DNA from: Anaerolineae bacterium CG2_30_64_16
Lineage (GTDB): Bacteria > Chloroflexota > Anaerolineae > CG2-30-64-16
Reading direction: 5' to 3'
DNA length: 6,384 nucleotides
Assembly (NCBI GenBank): GCA_001871755.1
Contig: MNXL01000037.1
Coordinates: 1 to 6,384, forward strand
The position numbers and the translations under genes are program-made. The notes under the pieces were generated by a model. The model made no database searches. It worked only from the letters and a program-made list of their open reading frames with translations, and was not told the DNA's origin. This document shows positions 1 through 6,167 of this stretch, piece by piece (the first letter of the stretch is position 1; each line of letters starts with the position of its first letter).

Positions 1-57
1 CCACCGTGGCTCGGTCAGGAGACCGGCCACAGCCACCCCGGATTATTGAGAGGATAC
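1..57. mobile_element. Partial MITE-like element at window edge, GTATCCTC end inside higA
   Basis: Read on the minus strand from position 57, the sequence begins GTATCCTCTCAA and then a CCGGGG stretch. The element at 6200 begins with the same GTATCCTCTCAA and is followed by a GGCGGGG stretch. A hairpin follows at 6-30: GTGGCTCGGTC pairs with GACCGGCCAC across an AGGA loop with one bulged base. The 6200 element also has GC-rich hairpins just inside its end. The higA reading matches its family up to position 58 and departs from it exactly where this end begins, which supports an insertion boundary. The other end and any target duplication lie outside the window. Membership in the same family as the 6200 element is inferred from the shared end and layout. 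Confidence 0.5.
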
Positions 58-107
58 TCCTCCAACAGGATTTCACCGGGATGTACGGGCGCAAACTTGG
101 TGTTCAT
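15..107 (-). pseudogene. higA: Truncated HigA-type antitoxin (N-terminal stub)
   Basis: A 30-codon frame reads MNTKFAPVHPGEILLEE and then YPLNNPGWLWPVS and a stop. The first 17 residues match the start of HigA/VapI-type XRE-family antitoxins (FAPVHPGEILxEEY/F), which normally run about 95-110 aa with a helix-turn-helix that represses the operon and a part that binds HigB. Everything after the EE is foreign and coincides with the GTATCCTC element end at 57, so the DNA-binding domain is missing here. I chose the ATG at 105-107 because GAGGAT (119-114) lies six bases upstream; an ATG one codon earlier is also possible. It begins 18 nt after the higB stop, in the usual higBA order. The remainder of higA may lie beyond the element, outside the window. 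It cannot act as an antitoxin as it stands. Confidence 0.75.
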
Positions 108-125
108 CATTCTATCCTCACTCAC

Positions 126-410
126 TCAATGGTAGTCCGTCACTTCGACATCGTAAGCATCACCTTCCTGCCACCGGAAGCAAATTCGCCACTGGTCGTT
201 GATGCGGATGCTATGCTGTCCGGCACGATCCCCCGAAAGTCGGTCCAGGCGATTGGCAGGTGGTATACGTAGATCGTCCAACCGTTCAGCAACATCAAGC
301 TGGACCAACTTGCGCCAGGCTAGGCGATGGAGTTCGGGAGGAAAATGGCGCAAGAACTGGCGCTGAAAGAGCCGCAAGGTCGCGACTACAGCATATCCCG
401 GAAAACTGAT
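126..410 (-). pseudogene. higB: HigB-family mRNA-interferase toxin lacking its start codon
   Basis: This is a HigB-like (RelE superfamily, plasmid-maintenance killer) toxin, which in characterised members cleaves mRNA on the ribosome. Conserved blocks are all present: LDDLRIPPANRL, LSGDRAGQ, SIRINDQWRICFRW, and the C-terminal GDAYDVEVTDYH. About 94 native residues remain, the expected full size of about 95. The codon before the first native residue (Ile, 408-410) should be ATG but is ACT, and it belongs to the repeat copy that starts at 411. The frame stays open into the repeat, so a fusion starting with TTG at 444-446 (LHKKQEFRGLGT leader, 106 aa) is possible, but I see no ribosome binding site for it. 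An internal TTG inside the fold's first helix is unlikely to give an active toxin. Native promoter and start are lost, and the partner higA is also cut, so the locus is probably dead. Confidence 0.8.
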
Positions 411-521
411 AGTGCCTAACCCCCGAAATTCTTGTTTTTTGTGCAAGGATTTTGGGAGTGGCGGCTGTCGTCTTTTTGGTTCCGCCTTATAAGCGCAGCG
501 GCCTTGTCCGGGTTAGGATAC
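411..521 (+). mobile_element. MITE-like repeat, left copy of an inverted pair
   Basis: Positions 411-484 are identical over 74 nt to the reverse complement of 1151-1224, and 503-521 are identical over 19 nt to the reverse complement of 1131-1149. Between these blocks this copy carries 18 nt (485-502, containing the perfect palindrome CTTATAAG) where the other copy has a single base. The copy has its own imperfect terminal inverted repeats: GTGCCTAACCC at 412 and GTATCCTAACCC read inward from 521. No protein is encoded. I find no target duplication around this copy alone (aactgata versus gccgcgcg). It abuts codon 2 of higB. Confidence 0.7.
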
Positions 522-532
522 GCCGCGCGCTG

Positions 533-865
533 TCAGGCAGGCTGAAGTTGCGAAGATGCTTGTCGTGGCGCAACACGTGTCTGCAACCAACGGCTGAGTG
601 ACCGTTGGCTCTCGCCCGACGGTTGCCCGAATAGGATGTTCTCTGCGCTGATGTCTTCATCGAGATCGGGCCAATGAATGCCTTCCCCGTGACCGATCAA
701 GCGCCAGTTGTTGCGCTCCTCGGGCTGCCCATGCAGCAGCCTGGGATACCAGGCCAACGGAACGGAGACCGTCCGCCCGTCAACCAGGTCCACCATCAGC
801 GAATCGTCGGTCACGACCACATCTTGCACCGCGGCGGTGCGCGTCTTAATTACCAAAGAATCCAT
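533..865 (-). CDS. DUF2442 domain protein
   Basis: A 110-aa soluble protein of unknown function. Residues about 14-95 form a DUF2442 domain: VVVTDDSLMVDLVDGRTVSVPLAWYPRL, then ERNNWRLIGHGEGIHWPDLDEDIS, and a PSGESQRSLSRWL segment seen in one large subgroup of the family. No signal peptide or membrane segment is visible. The tail after the SRWL motif is Gln/Ala-rich and not conserved. The start at 863-865 is supported by GAGGGA (876-871) five bases upstream, inside the coding end of the preceding DUF4160 gene, with a 20-bp overlap that suggests translational coupling. The gene ends 12 bp from the left repeat copy and lies between the two inverted repeats. DUF2442 and DUF4160 genes are often found as a pair; a toxin-antitoxin-like role has been suspected from such small-pair organisation, but nothing here proves it. 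Confidence 0.85.
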   Translation of the reverse strand: MDSLVIKTRTAAVQDVVVTDDSLMVDLVDGRTVSVPLAWYPRLLHGQPEERNNWRLIGHGEGIHWPDLDEDISAENILFGQPSGESQRSLSRWLQTRVAPRQASSQLQPA

Positions 866-1082
866 GCCACTCCCTCAACAAGTACTCCCTGTTTTCCTCG
901 ACCAGCCGCTGGATGCGGTTGATCTCGCCCCGACCGAAGCCGCCACTACTTTGCAGCCGAACTGGACTGAGCCAGAACTTGGCTTTCATATGCTCTTGTT
1001 CGACGTGGATATGCGGAGGCTCACCACCGTCACCGGAGTAAAAGAAGAACCGGTATGGCCCCTGGATTGGTACGGTTGGCAT
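846..1082 (-). CDS. DUF4160 domain protein
   Basis: A complete 78-aa protein of the DUF4160 family, function unknown. The family signature is clear: RFFFYSGDGGEPPHIHVE near residues 11-28, with the PPHIHVE histidines that mark the family, then KFWLSPVRL, and a C-terminal helix with the pattern INRIQRLVEENREYLLREWHGFF. No membrane segment or signal is seen. The start (1080-1082) has GAGGA (1096-1092) nine bases upstream. A TACAAT -10-like hexamer lies 31 bases upstream of the start, so the pair probably has its own promoter, close to the right repeat copy. It is the first gene of a two-gene unit with DUF2442. The PHxH residues could bind a metal or sit at an active site, but that is speculation. 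Confidence 0.85.
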   Translation of the reverse strand: MPTVPIQGPYRFFFYSGDGGEPPHIHVEQEHMKAKFWLSPVRLQSSGGFGRGEINRIQRLVEENREYLLREWHGFFGN

Positions 1083-1091
1083 GGCTGCAGA

Positions 1092-1096
1092 TCCTC
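1092..1096 (-). promoter_or_regulatory. Ribosome binding site of the DUF4160 gene
   Basis: GAGGA on the minus strand, nine bases before the ATG at 1082. It supports that start over any internal one. Confidence 0.5.
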
Positions 1097-1113
1097 AGCG
1101 TCCTGTTCCAAAG

Positions 1114-1119
1114 ATTGTA
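1114..1119 (-). promoter_or_regulatory. Possible -10 element for the DUF4160-DUF2442 pair
   Basis: TACAAT on the minus strand matches the sigma-70 -10 consensus at five of six bases and would give a leader of about 25 nt that includes the GAGGA site. I see no good -35 at 16-18 bp. The sequence in that position (around GGGTTA) is the inner end of the repeat copy at 1131-1224, so the element may supply part of the promoter. Weak evidence. Confidence 0.3.
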
Positions 1120-1130
1120 ACACGAAGCGG

Positions 1131-1224
1131 GTATCCTAACCCGGACAAGTCGGAACCAAAAAGACGACAGCCGCCACTCCCAAAATCCTTGCACAAAAAA
1201 CAAGAATTTCGGGGGTTAGGCACT
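1131..1224 (-). mobile_element. MITE-like repeat, right copy of an inverted pair
   Basis: This is the reverse-complement partner of 411-521, shorter by 17 nt because it lacks the CTTATAAG-containing insert. Its inner end reads GTATCCTAACCCGG, close to the GTATCCTTAGTCCGG end of the element at 6200-6306. Its outer end reads AGTGCCTAACCCCC inward. Outer flanks of the pair (aactgata and ttacaact) do not match, so no composite target duplication is visible. The 66 bp between this copy and the transferase stop at 1291 hold no gene, only a small 8-bp tandem duplication (gcagatgc twice, 1238-1253) and no convincing terminator. Confidence 0.7.
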
Positions 1225-1290
1225 TACAACTGGCGCCGCAGATGCGCAGATGCTGAGGATAGCACCCAACCACACATCACACTGCCTCGC

Positions 1291-2289
1291 TCACAGGAGC
1301 GGCGCCTTCTCCAGACGCCAAACGCCGTACACCCCTGCCAGCGCCATCGCCGCGCCCACCGCGTAGCCTTCGGGGATGCTGGCCTGGGTCACAAAGGTCG
1401 CGACCACCCCGCTCGCACAGCCCAGCAGATAGCAGATCAACACCGCCTCGCGCGGGCTGCCGGTGATGCGGGCCAGGCGATGGCTGAGGTGGTCCTTGCC
1501 GGGGGTGGTCAGCGGGTTCAGTCCGCGGCGGAGCCGGGAGATGCTGACCAGCGTCGTGTCGAAGATGGGCACGGCCAGCACCAGGGCCGGCACCATCCAC
1601 GTCACGAACGCGGAGTTATCGGGGAAACGGAGCTTGATGCCAACGGCCGCGAGGGTGAATCCCAGGAACAGGCTGCCGGTGTCGCCCATGAAGATGCGGG
1701 CCGGGTTGAGATTATAGCGCAGAAACCCGACGCAGGCCCCCACCAGCGCCGCGGCGAGCGCGCCGACCAGGTACTGCTTGCTCATGGCCGCAAACAACAG
1801 GAAGAAGACCGCGGCGATGGCGGCGATGCCGCCGCTCAGCCCATCCATGTTGTCCAGCAGATTCATGGCGTTGGTGATGGTGACAGTCCACAGCAGGGTG
1901 GCCGCGATGTTCAGCCAGAGCCACGGGAACACGCCGATGCGCACGTCGGTGATGACCAGCACGCCGGCCGCCAGGAACTGGCCAACCAGCTTGACGATCG
2001 GCCCCAACCCGCGGCGGTCATCCCACAGGCCCATGAACGAGACCAGGGCGCCGCCCAGGATGATGCCGGCGACCTGCTTGACGTAGAACCGGTCTCCGAA
2101 CAGGATCAGCGCGACGATGAAGGCCAGGTAGATCGCCAGGCCGCCCAGAAGCGGGGTGGCAACGACGTGTTGTTTGCGGGCGCTGGGCTGATCCATGATG
2201 CCCAGCCGCCGCGCAGCCCAGCCGGCCACTGGGGTAGCTCCGGTGGCCAGGAGCAGGGCGCTGAGGAGGATCAAGACGTAGGTGGTCAT
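1291..2289 (-). CDS. WecA/TagO/MraY-family polyprenyl-phosphate HexNAc-1-phosphate transferase
   Basis: A polytopic membrane enzyme of 332 aa that would transfer a sugar-1-phosphate (likely GlcNAc-1-P or a relative) from a UDP-sugar to undecaprenyl phosphate at the cytoplasmic face, the first committed step of many lipid-linked glycans. Family motifs appear in order: ARKQHVVATPLLGG (37-50), the Mg-binding Asp pair in GLWDDRRG (D90-D91), NAMNLLDNMDGLSGG (140-154), NPARIFMGDTGS (195-206), and GKDHLSHRL (264-272), which replaces MraY's longer HHH signature and points to the WecA/TagO side. About ten hydrophobic segments are visible and length is normal. The ATG overlaps the upstream stop as ATGA and has no clear ribosome binding site of its own, so translation is probably coupled to the ligase-like gene. 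The exact sugar and end product cannot be told. MraY proper is less likely, since no murein genes surround it. Confidence 0.92.
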   Translation of the reverse strand: MTTYVLILLSALLLATGATPVAGWAARRLGIMDQPSARKQHVVATPLLGGLAIYLAFIVALILFGDRFYVKQVAGIILGGALVSFMGLWDDRRGLGPIVKLVGQFLAAGVLVITDVRIGVFPWLWLNIAATLLWTVTITNAMNLLDNMDGLSGGIAAIAAVFFLLFAAMSKQYLVGALAAALVGACVGFLRYNLNPARIFMGDTGSLFLGFTLAAVGIKLRFPDNSAFVTWMVPALVLAVPIFDTTLVSISRLRRGLNPLTTPGKDHLSHRLARITGSPREAVLICYLLGCASGVVATFVTQASIPEGYAVGAAMALAGVYGVWRLEKAPLL

Positions 2290-5200
2290 GGGCTGGTATG
2301 GGTCTGCAAGTCGGCGATCAGCGCTTCGATGGTGGGCCGTTCAGCATCGGTGGCCAGGGTCAGCGCGGTCTGCGCGGCGTTCAACGCTTCGACGTACCGG
2401 CCTGCGTCGCGCAGGAGAATCGCCAGATTGCGGTAGGCCAGATGCAGTTGCCCGCGCAGATCCGCGCTGCTGCGCTGCAGTGCATCCCGGCGTTGGGCGG
2501 CCGTCGGCAGCAACATGCTGTAGCCGCCCGCCTGATCAGCCAGGGCCTCCAGTTGGCTCAGCCGGCTTTCTGCGCTGGTCAACTGTTGTGTTTCCACCTC
2601 GATGACGCGCTGGAAAGCCGCCAGGGCGCTCGCGCTATCTCCCGTTTGTGCGCTGAAGACGCCGACCGCGCTCTGGACGGCGACATCGCGCGGCTGGAGC
2701 GCGGCCGCCTGCTGATAAGCTGCCAGGGCGCCGCTCTTGTCGCCGAGGGCAGCCAGCAGGTCAGCCCGCAGCAGGTAGGTCTGCGGATACCGGTCGTCCA
2801 GGCTCATGGAATGAGCGAGGGTGGCCAGCGCGGTCTCCGTGTTACCCTGGATGAACTGCACGGTGGCCATTTCGTTCCACAACTGGGCGTTTTGCGGGCT
2901 TAGAGAGGTGGCTTCGCGGTAGTAGGCCAGCGACTTCGCCAGCCGGTCCATGTCCACATCCTGGGCGCGGGTCTGGACGATCTGGCGCAGCACCGCGTTG
3001 CTTGGCACGTCGTTTGGCCCCAAGGCCCCGGTAAAAGCCCACGTGCGGCTGAGGCGGGCCAGATTGGCGGCGTGATCGGTGTTGAGCGGGTTGAGTCGCT
3101 GCGCCGTCGTCAGCGCGGCGTGTGCGGTCCGCATCAGGTCTTCCTGGTCGCGCGTCCGCGCCCCGCGCTCGATCAGCGGGAGCAGGTCGCGCGTCTTGAT
3201 GTTGTCCAGTTCGGCCGGCATCGTGGCCGTCGCCCCGGCCGGCGCGGTGCTGGCCGCCTGCAGCAAAGCCCGGCCCAGGAAGAGGTAGTAGTAGTCCTCC
3301 TGGGGTTCCCGTTGGGCCGCTTGCAGATAGAGTGCAACGGCGCCGTCCCAGGAGCTCGCCTCTTCATACGCCAGGCCCTGTTTGTAGTATGTGTCGGCCT
3401 GGACCGTGCGGATGTTGACGTTGACGATGATCAGCAACGCGACGACCGCCGCGAGCATGCCGCCCACCAGCGGGACGGCCGGGATGGCGTGGAAAGCGCG
3501 GGCCGGCCGCGACCGGAAATCAGCCAGCCAAAGCACGAGCGCCAACCCCAAGATGCCGATCAGCAGCGCCATGTCGAAGACGACGATGTGGCTGGCGACC
3601 CGGTGGAAGATGTCCATCCCGGACAAACCGGTCAAGATCAGCCGGTCGGCCTGGATCAGTCCGAAAACCAGGAAGACGCCGATGACCAGGCCAATGTAGA
3701 TGCCGGCGTTGGCCGCCCACGGGATTCGGCGGCCAGGGGGCCGTAGGCCAGATGACCGGTTGCTGGCGCTTTCCGCCAACGCCAACAGCCCGCCCACCAA
3801 CCAGGTGAAGAGCACCAGCATCAATAGCGTTGGAGAACGTACGATCTGATAGGTGGCGGCATCGATGCGCGCGGTGAACGCGTTCCACAAGATGGCGAAG
3901 ACCCCCTGCGCGCCGGTCTGGTTCACCAGGTAGTTCCAGGTCAGCACCAGGGTAACCACCGCGCCGATCAGCGCGTAGGGCAGGAACTGGCGAATGGGTG
4001 ACTCGGCCGCGGTCTGGCTAGCGATCGCGAGTTGACGTTGGGCGGTCTCCTGCTGGCGCGCGGCCCGGTGTTCAGCCCTGGCCCGCTTGCTCCGGCGTTT
4101 GCTGCCCCCGGCCGGTTGGGCCCGGTCTGCCGGGCGGGCTGCCTGCGCGACGGGGGCCGCGGTGGCTTCGTTCTCGGCGGGTCGATCGAGCCAGCCCATG
4201 CCCACCACCACCAGGAGCGCGGAGAGGACCCAGAAGTGGGTGCGCGTGGCCGCGATGGCGATGCCGAAGTGGACCTCGACGAAGTGGCCCACGATGGCGG
4301 CAAAGATCGCCAGGATCAGCAGTTGGCGGCGCCCGCCGCCCAACCCCGCCAGTTCCAGACCCGCAGGGTTTTCCGAAACCCTTCGGGTCTCGCGAGTCTC
4401 GGGCGGGGCCAGCAGCAAGTCCACGGTCACGTAGATGATCAGGCCGGCGATCAGGCCCACTGGCAGACCCAGGCCGGCCAGCCGCAGGCTGCCATCGGCC
4501 AGCCAGGGGATGAGGACGCCGAGCAGCGCACCGCCGACCAGCAGCGCCACGAACAGGTTGCGCCGGCCCGTGCCGCGCATCAGCCCCAGCCAGCGCAAGG
4601 CGTAGTAGAACACGCCCCCGAACAGCCAGATCTGGACTCCGAAGCCGATCAGGCCGGTGCGCACCAGCGTGTCAAAGGTTTCGTTGTGCGAACGGTCGGG
4701 CGAGGCGTTGCGCGCCTCGTAATGGGCCAGATCCGGCGGGTAGAAGCGGTTGTAGGCCATCCACATCGACTCCGGGCCGTAGCCGATCAGCGGCCGGATG
4801 ACGTTGAGCTTGTCGGGCGAGCCGTCAGGGTACTGGATAGGCGGGTGGGGTTTGAGCATCATATCCACGACGCCCTCCCAGATCAGCACCCGCACGGCGT
4901 TGGTGCCTTCGGTCAAGCTGGTCAAGGTGCAGACCCGGTCGACGTAGGGCTTCTCGCAGAGCGGCGAGAGCGGGCCATCTTGCAGGTTGAGCACCCCGAC
5001 GAACGCGATGACCAGCACCGTCAGCCCGATCAAACTCAACCAGACCGGCCGGACGCTGCGGCCGATCCAGCGCGACGCGCGCGGTTGATTTGCCACCCAG
5101 CGGCCCAGGAGCAGCATACCGAGCAAGCCAAAGACGTACAGCCCCGCGGCCAGGCCCAACCACGGCCCGCGACTCTGGGTGAAGACGATGGCAATGAGCT

Positions 5201-5921
5201 GCACTGCCAGTACGAACAGATAGACGCCGGCGCGCAGCGCGTCGGCTGTGCTGCCATGTTCCGTGCTGAGCAGCGCGGCCACGCTATCCACCAGCCGCTC
5301 CAGCGTCAGAAACACCGCCATGAGCAGGTAGGCGGCCACGAAGATGGCGTTGCCCATGTTGGCCGCGACGCGCTCCCGGACGTCCCCGCCCCAGGGCAGG
5401 GTGTCCAGGTTGAAGTGCTGGATGATGCCGTAGATGCTGATCGGCAGACTCGCGAGGATCACTGCGTGGATCAGTCGGTTAACCTGACCGCGGCTGCGCA
5501 GATGTGTCAGGGTCATGGCGAAGATGGCGACGTAGCTCAGGAAGCTGAAGGCGCCCTGCATCCGCACGTAGGAGCCGACCAGGCTGATCCGCGGGACGAC
5601 CGACAGGGCTGTGCTGAGCAGATACATGGCGACGAGGACCAGCGCCGGCAACATCAGCGGCGTACCCCGGATGCGCGTCCACAGCCCGGGCGCTGCCTGA
5701 CCGTCCGCTTGAGCGCCGCGCTGGTCGCCCAGGCCGACGTCCAACAGTTGCACGATCCAGGCTACGGCCATCACCAACGCGATCGAACGCACCAGATGGA
5801 TCTTGTCCGGCTCGAACACCCGGTTGGAAAATGTGTCGAAGAAGAGGGGTGCTACGATCAGCGCGGCCAACCAGCCCGCTTCGATGATGGCGTCACAGAT
5901 GCGACTGAGTTTGGTTTGCAT
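2286..5921 (-). CDS. Giant O-antigen ligase/polymerase-family membrane protein with TPR tail
   Basis: A 1211-aa protein. Residues 10-505 hold about twelve hydrophobic segments and a Wzy_C/WaaL-type domain: FTQSRGPWLGL (247-257, with the conserved Arg251), a large loop 312-418 with PLIGYGPES (377-385), and DRSHNETFDTLVRTGLIG (409-426, with conserved His412). Such proteins move or polymerise lipid-linked glycans outside the membrane. Residues 532-577 add two segments, 581-640 are a polar, Lys/Arg/Gln/Ala-rich linker, and 645-835 add about five more. TPR-like repeats cover 843-876, roughly 929-1112 and 1158-1191. The start at 5921 follows AGGA (5930-5927) by five bases and begins the conserved part; the open frame continues 117 codons upstream, but through repeats. 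Roughly twice the length of a simple WaaL. As Chloroflexota generally lack LPS, the acceptor may be protein or wall polymer (inference). It could instead be a polymerase. Confidence 0.88.
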   Translation of the reverse strand: MQTKLSRICDAIIEAGWLAALIVAPLFFDTFSNRVFEPDKIHLVRSIALVMAVAWIVQLLDVGLGDQRGAQADGQAAPGLWTRIRGTPLMLPALVLVAMYLLSTALSVVPRISLVGSYVRMQGAFSFLSYVAIFAMTLTHLRSRGQVNRLIHAVILASLPISIYGIIQHFNLDTLPWGGDVRERVAANMGNAIFVAAYLLMAVFLTLERLVDSVAALLSTEHGSTADALRAGVYLFVLAVQLIAIVFTQSRGPWLGLAAGLYVFGLLGMLLLGRWVANQPRASRWIGRSVRPVWLSLIGLTVLVIAFVGVLNLQDGPLSPLCEKPYVDRVCTLTSLTEGTNAVRVLIWEGVVDMMLKPHPPIQYPDGSPDKLNVIRPLIGYGPESMWMAYNRFYPPDLAHYEARNASPDRSHNETFDTLVRTGLIGFGVQIWLFGGVFYYALRWLGLMRGTGRRNLFVALLVGGALLGVLIPWLADGSLRLAGLGLPVGLIAGLIIYVTVDLLLAPPETRETRRVSENPAGLELAGLGGGRRQLLILAIFAAIVGHFVEVHFGIAIAATRTHFWVLSALLVVVGMGWLDRPAENEATAAPVAQAARPADRAQPAGGSKRRSKRARAEHRAARQQETAQRQLAIASQTAAESPIRQFLPYALIGAVVTLVLTWNYLVNQTGAQGVFAILWNAFTARIDAATYQIVRSPTLLMLVLFTWLVGGLLALAESASNRSSGLRPPGRRIPWAANAGIYIGLVIGVFLVFGLIQADRLILTGLSGMDIFHRVASHIVVFDMALLIGILGLALVLWLADFRSRPARAFHAIPAVPLVGGMLAAVVALLIIVNVNIRTVQADTYYKQGLAYEEASSWDGAVALYLQAAQREPQEDYYYLFLGRALLQAASTAPAGATATMPAELDNIKTRDLLPLIERGARTRDQEDLMRTAHAALTTAQRLNPLNTDHAANLARLSRTWAFTGALGPNDVPSNAVLRQIVQTRAQDVDMDRLAKSLAYYREATSLSPQNAQLWNEMATVQFIQGNTETALATLAHSMSLDDRYPQTYLLRADLLAALGDKSGALAAYQQAAALQPRDVAVQSAVGVFSAQTGDSASALAAFQRVIEVETQQLTSAESRLSQLEALADQAGGYSMLLPTAAQRRDALQRSSADLRGQLHLAYRNLAILLRDAGRYVEALNAAQTALTLATDAERPTIEALIADLQTHTSP
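4357..4390. repeat. In-frame intragenic palindrome (REP-like)
   Basis: AGACCCGCAGGGTTT (4357-4371) faces AAACCCTTCGGGTCT (4376-4390) across a TCCG loop: a 15-bp stem with one mismatch. It falls inside the ligase-like gene and encodes roughly residues 511-521 (RRVSENPAGLE), in the hydrophilic linker between hydrophobic segments at about 479-503 and 532-553. The sequence type resembles palindromic repeats I associate with intergenic regions of Chloroflexota, from memory only. The reading frame is not disturbed. Confidence 0.6.
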
Positions 5922-5988
5922 GGCGATCCTGAAGTGATAGGGAGTGTTGCGTGATGCGTAACGAGTAAGGACGCGTGCGCTTGAGGAC

Positions 5989-6017
5989 ATCTTACCGCAG
6001 TACAGGGTAAAACGCAA
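5989..6017 (-). promoter_or_regulatory. Possible promoter of the glycan operon
   Basis: On the minus strand, TTGCGT (6017-6012) and TAAGAT (5994-5989) are separated by 17 bases, a sigma-70-like arrangement with a modest match (three and four of six bases). It would give a leader of about 60 nt before the AGGA site and the ATG at 5921. The -35 lies within the tandem 11-mer, so it may be chance. Confidence 0.25.
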
Positions 6018-6031
6018 AGCGTAAAACGCAA
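6007..6031. repeat. Short direct repeat, 11-mer at 14-bp period
   Basis: GTAAAACGCAA occurs at 6007-6017 and again at 6021-6031, separated by AGC. It looks like remains of low-complexity GTTTTACG-type repeats. No function is visible. Confidence 0.6.
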
Positions 6032-6167
6032 GCCAGTGGGTCGTTTGGCATGCCAATAGCCATTCGGCTGGAAGCCGTGTGCTGTTATGCTGAACGGGTC
6101 TGAACGCCAACTCTGCACACGGGCACATTCCAGTCTCCCACCCCGCGCTCATTGGAGCACCCGATAC

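Noticed and set aside
6..272. A plus-strand open frame of 88 codons opposite higA/higB
   Set aside because: It is antisense to two recognisable TA fragments and resembles no protein family.
1085..1258. Shared GCTGAGGAT near 1091-1099 and 1250-1258 as a repeat
   Set aside because: Only nine bases match and the flanks differ; this fits chance.
1081..2436. A 451-codon plus-strand open frame rich in Gln, His, Asp and Arg
   Set aside because: It lies antisense to the transferase with its clear catalytic motifs, has no recognisable domain, and shows the low-complexity composition typical of the opposite strand of a GC-rich gene.
4032..5954. A 640-codon plus-strand open frame
   Set aside because: It is antisense to the membrane part of the ligase-like gene; its Gln/His/Asp-rich translation mirrors hydrophobic codons on the other strand and carries no motif.
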